Shown in pieces: positions 62,393-64,000 of a stretch of 64,000 bases of DNA. Origin of the DNA: Pseudonocardia autotrophica (GTDB lineage Bacteria > Actinomycetota > Actinomycetes > Mycobacteriales > Pseudonocardiaceae). The notes beneath the pieces were generated by a model. That model was not told the DNA's origin. It made no database searches and saw only the letters and a program-made list of their open reading frames with translations. Position numbers and translations under genes: made by a program. The DNA lies in NCBI RefSeq assembly GCF_000717175.1, contig NZ_JNYD01000005.1, positions 62,001 to 126,000 on the forward strand. Direction: 5' to 3'. Each line of letters starts with the position of its first letter. Position 1 is the first letter of the stretch.

Positions 62393-64000
62393 CACTGAAC
62401 CTCCTGGCGGCCGAACGCGGGCACCCCGATGAGGACGGGCTCGGGGTCACCCGCGCGCGGCGTCGGGACGGGCTGGCCCCGCTCGGTCACGAACGAGATG
62501 GTCGGGTCGGGCGTCCCCGGCTCGTTGACGAAGGAGACGTAGCGCTCCAGCTTCTTCGGGTCCTCGAGGACCCCGCGCCACTCGTCGGCGTAGTTCTCGA
62601 CGTGGAGGGCCATCGCCGCGTCGAGCTCGGCGCAGATGCCCAGCTTGTCGTCGACGATCACCTCGCGCAGGTGGTCGAGGCCGCCCTCGAGCTCTTCGAG
62701 CCACGGCGCCGTGCGCTGCAGCCGGTCCGCGGTGCGGATGTAGAACATGAGGAAGCGGTCGATGGTGCGGATCAGGGTCTCCTGGTCCACGTCCTGCACG
62801 ATGAGCTGCGCGTGCCGGGGGGTCGCGCCGCCGTTGCCGCCGACGTAGAGGTTCCAGCCCTTCTCCGTGGCGATCACGCCGAAGTCCTTGGACCGGGCCT
62901 CGGCGCACTCGCGCGCGCAGCCCGACACGCCGGACTTGAGCTTGTGCGGGCTGCGCAGCCCGCGGTAGCGCAGCTCCAGCAGCACGGCCATGCCGACCGA
63001 GTCCTGCACGCCGTAGCGGCACCAGCTCGACCCGACGCAGGACTTCACCGTGCGCAGCGACTTGCCGTACGCGTGCCCGGACTCGAACCCGGCGTCGACC
63101 AGGCGCCTCCAGATCGCGGGCAGCTGCTCGACGCGCGCGCCGAACATGTCGATCCGCTGGCCGCCGGTGATCTTCGTGTAGAGCCCGAAGTCCCGCGCCA
63201 CCTCGCCGATCACGATCAGGCCCTCGGGCGTGATCTCGCCGCCCGCGATGCGCGGCACGACCGAGTAGGTGCCGTTGCGCTGCATGTTCGCGAGGAAGTG
63301 GTCGTTGGTGTCCTGCAGGGCGGCCTGCTCGCCCTCGTGGATGTGGCCGTTGCCGAGCGAGGCGAGGATCGAGGCGACGGCGGGCTTGCAGAGGTCGCAG
63401 CCGCGGCCGCGGCCGTGCTTCTCGACGACCTCGGTGAACGTCCGCAGCCCCGTGCTCGCGATGATCTGGAACAGCTCGGCGCGCGAGAAGCCGAAGTGCT
63501 CGCAGAGCGCCTTCGACACCTCGACACCCTCGTCGACCAGCAGCTTCTTGAGCAGCGGGACGCAGGAGCCGCAGCTCGTGCCGGCCTTGGTGCAGGCCTT
63601 GAGGTCCGGGACCGTGCACGCACCGCCCCCGATGGCCTCCTTGAGCGCCCCCTTGGTCACGGCGTTGCAGGAGCAGATCTGCGCGGAGTCCGGCAGCGCG
63701 TCCGCGCCCAGCTCGACGCCGCCGGGCGCGATCATCGCGACCGGGTCGGCCGGGAGCTTCATGCCGACCATGGGGCGGAGCGTGGAGTACTTCGACGCGT
63801 CGCCGACCAGCACCCCGCCGAGGAGGGTCTGGGCGTCGTCGGACACCACGAGCTTCGAGTAGGTCCCCGCCACCGGGTCGTTGACGACGACCTCGAGCGC
63901 GCCCTCGGTGGCCGCGTGCGCGTCGCCGAAGCTCGCCACCTCGACGCCCAGCAGCTTGAGCTTGGTGGACATGTCGAGCTCTTCGGGGGTCATCCGGGCC
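62392..64000 (-). CDS. nirB: NirB, nitrite reductase large subunit (5' end outside the window)
   Basis: The visible 535 C-terminal residues include the BFD-like [2Fe-2S] region (ICSCNAVTKGAL, CTKAGTSCGSC and a second CDLCKP), then the ferredoxin-like and sulfite/nitrite reductase domains. The siroheme-[4Fe-4S] ligands are in SCVGSSWCRYG and SGCARECAEA. The N-terminal FAD/NADH domain continues beyond position 64000. It reduces nitrite to ammonium with NADH in the cytoplasm and heads the operon with nirD, the HemD-like gene and the chelatase. Confidence 0.95.
   Translation of the reverse strand, partial: ARMTPEELDMSTKLKLLGVEVASFGDAHAATEGALEVVVNDPVAGTYSKLVVSDDAQTLLGGVLVGDASKYSTLRPMVGMKLPADPVAMIAPGGVELGADALPDSAQICSCNAVTKGALKEAIGGGACTVPDLKACTKAGTSCGSCVPLLKKLLVDEGVEVSKALCEHFGFSRAELFQIIASTGLRTFTEVVEKHGRGRGCDLCKPAVASILASLGNGHIHEGEQAALQDTNDHFLANMQRNGTYSVVPRIAGGEITPEGLIVIGEVARDFGLYTKITGGQRIDMFGARVEQLPAIWRRLVDAGFESGHAYGKSLRTVKSCVGSSWCRYGVQDSVGMAVLLELRYRGLRSPHKLKSGVSGCARECAEARSKDFGVIATEKGWNLYVGGNGGATPRHAQLIVQDVDQETLIRTIDRFLMFYIRTADRLQRTAPWLEELEGGLDHLREVIVDDKLGICAELDAAMALHVENYADEWRGVLEDPKKLERYVSFVNEPGTPDPTISFVTERGQPVPTPRAGDPEPVLIGVPAFGRQEVQ

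Overview
The window is very GC-rich throughout, with frequent GTG starts, GTGA/ATGA gene overlaps and strong GC in third codon positions. It reads as a chromosomal segment of an actinobacterium. The stretch from about 17.6 to 59.1 kb carries the same gene set, in nearly the same order, that I recall for Mycobacterium tuberculosis Rv3193c to Rv3204: UPF0182, PDZ/Lon-like protease, zincin_2, ThiF-like protein, ABC1 kinase, whiB7, uvrD2, mycoredoxin, nudC, K+ channel, adnA/adnB, lipV, alkyltransferase-like. Together with a complete PQQ cluster this suggests Pseudonocardiaceae, perhaps Pseudonocardia. No search was run, so the genus is an inference.

Layout. 1-7.2 kb: accessory catabolism, with an FAD oxidoreductase, a class II aldolase, a P450/TetR/ferredoxin operon behind a clear palindromic operator, an AraC regulator and an acyl-CoA dehydrogenase. 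7.3-9.6 kb: katG with a leader palindrome and a strong terminator. 9.7-17.3 kb: a PQQ alcohol-oxidation island made of a GAF-LytTR regulator, a cupredoxin-like protein that has lost most copper ligands, a PQQ dehydrogenase with the lanthanide-type Asp pair but no visible signal peptide, then pqqA (31 codons), a perfect palindrome, pqqBCDE and an unknown 121-residue protein. An initiator tRNA follows on the other strand. 17.6-34.5 kb: the conserved actinobacterial block, including whiB7 with an intact attenuation leader, plus a pair of M16 peptidases. 34.7-43.5 kb: a His/Asp-rich small protein, proA, a sortase with a possible substrate, an aldehyde dehydrogenase, a 31-bp minisatellite, xth, a K+ channel and a reductase. 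43.5-49.8 kb: a LytS/LytTR-type two-component system, a symporter, and a DUF485-actP operon preceded by matching LytTR sites. 49.8-59.1 kb: adnA and adnB separated by a GH16 lipoprotein gene, then a frameshifted lipV-like gene and an alkyltransferase-like gene. 59.1-60.0 kb: a noncoding array of about 180-bp repeats. 60.0-64.0 kb: a nitrite assimilation operon (nirB, nirD, a HemD-like protein with a winged helix, sirohydrochlorin chelatase), cut by the window end.

How it fits together. The PQQ operon makes the cofactor for the adjacent dehydrogenase, and the GAF-LytTR protein is the likely regulator of that island. The second LytTR protein probably controls acetate/pyruvate-type uptake through the 47.58-47.62 kb sites. 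WhiB7 would be induced by ribosome stress through its leader. AdnAB, UvrD2, Xth and the alkyltransferase-like protein form a DNA-repair group. Several repeat families lie at convergent gene ends and account for most of the unexplained structure.
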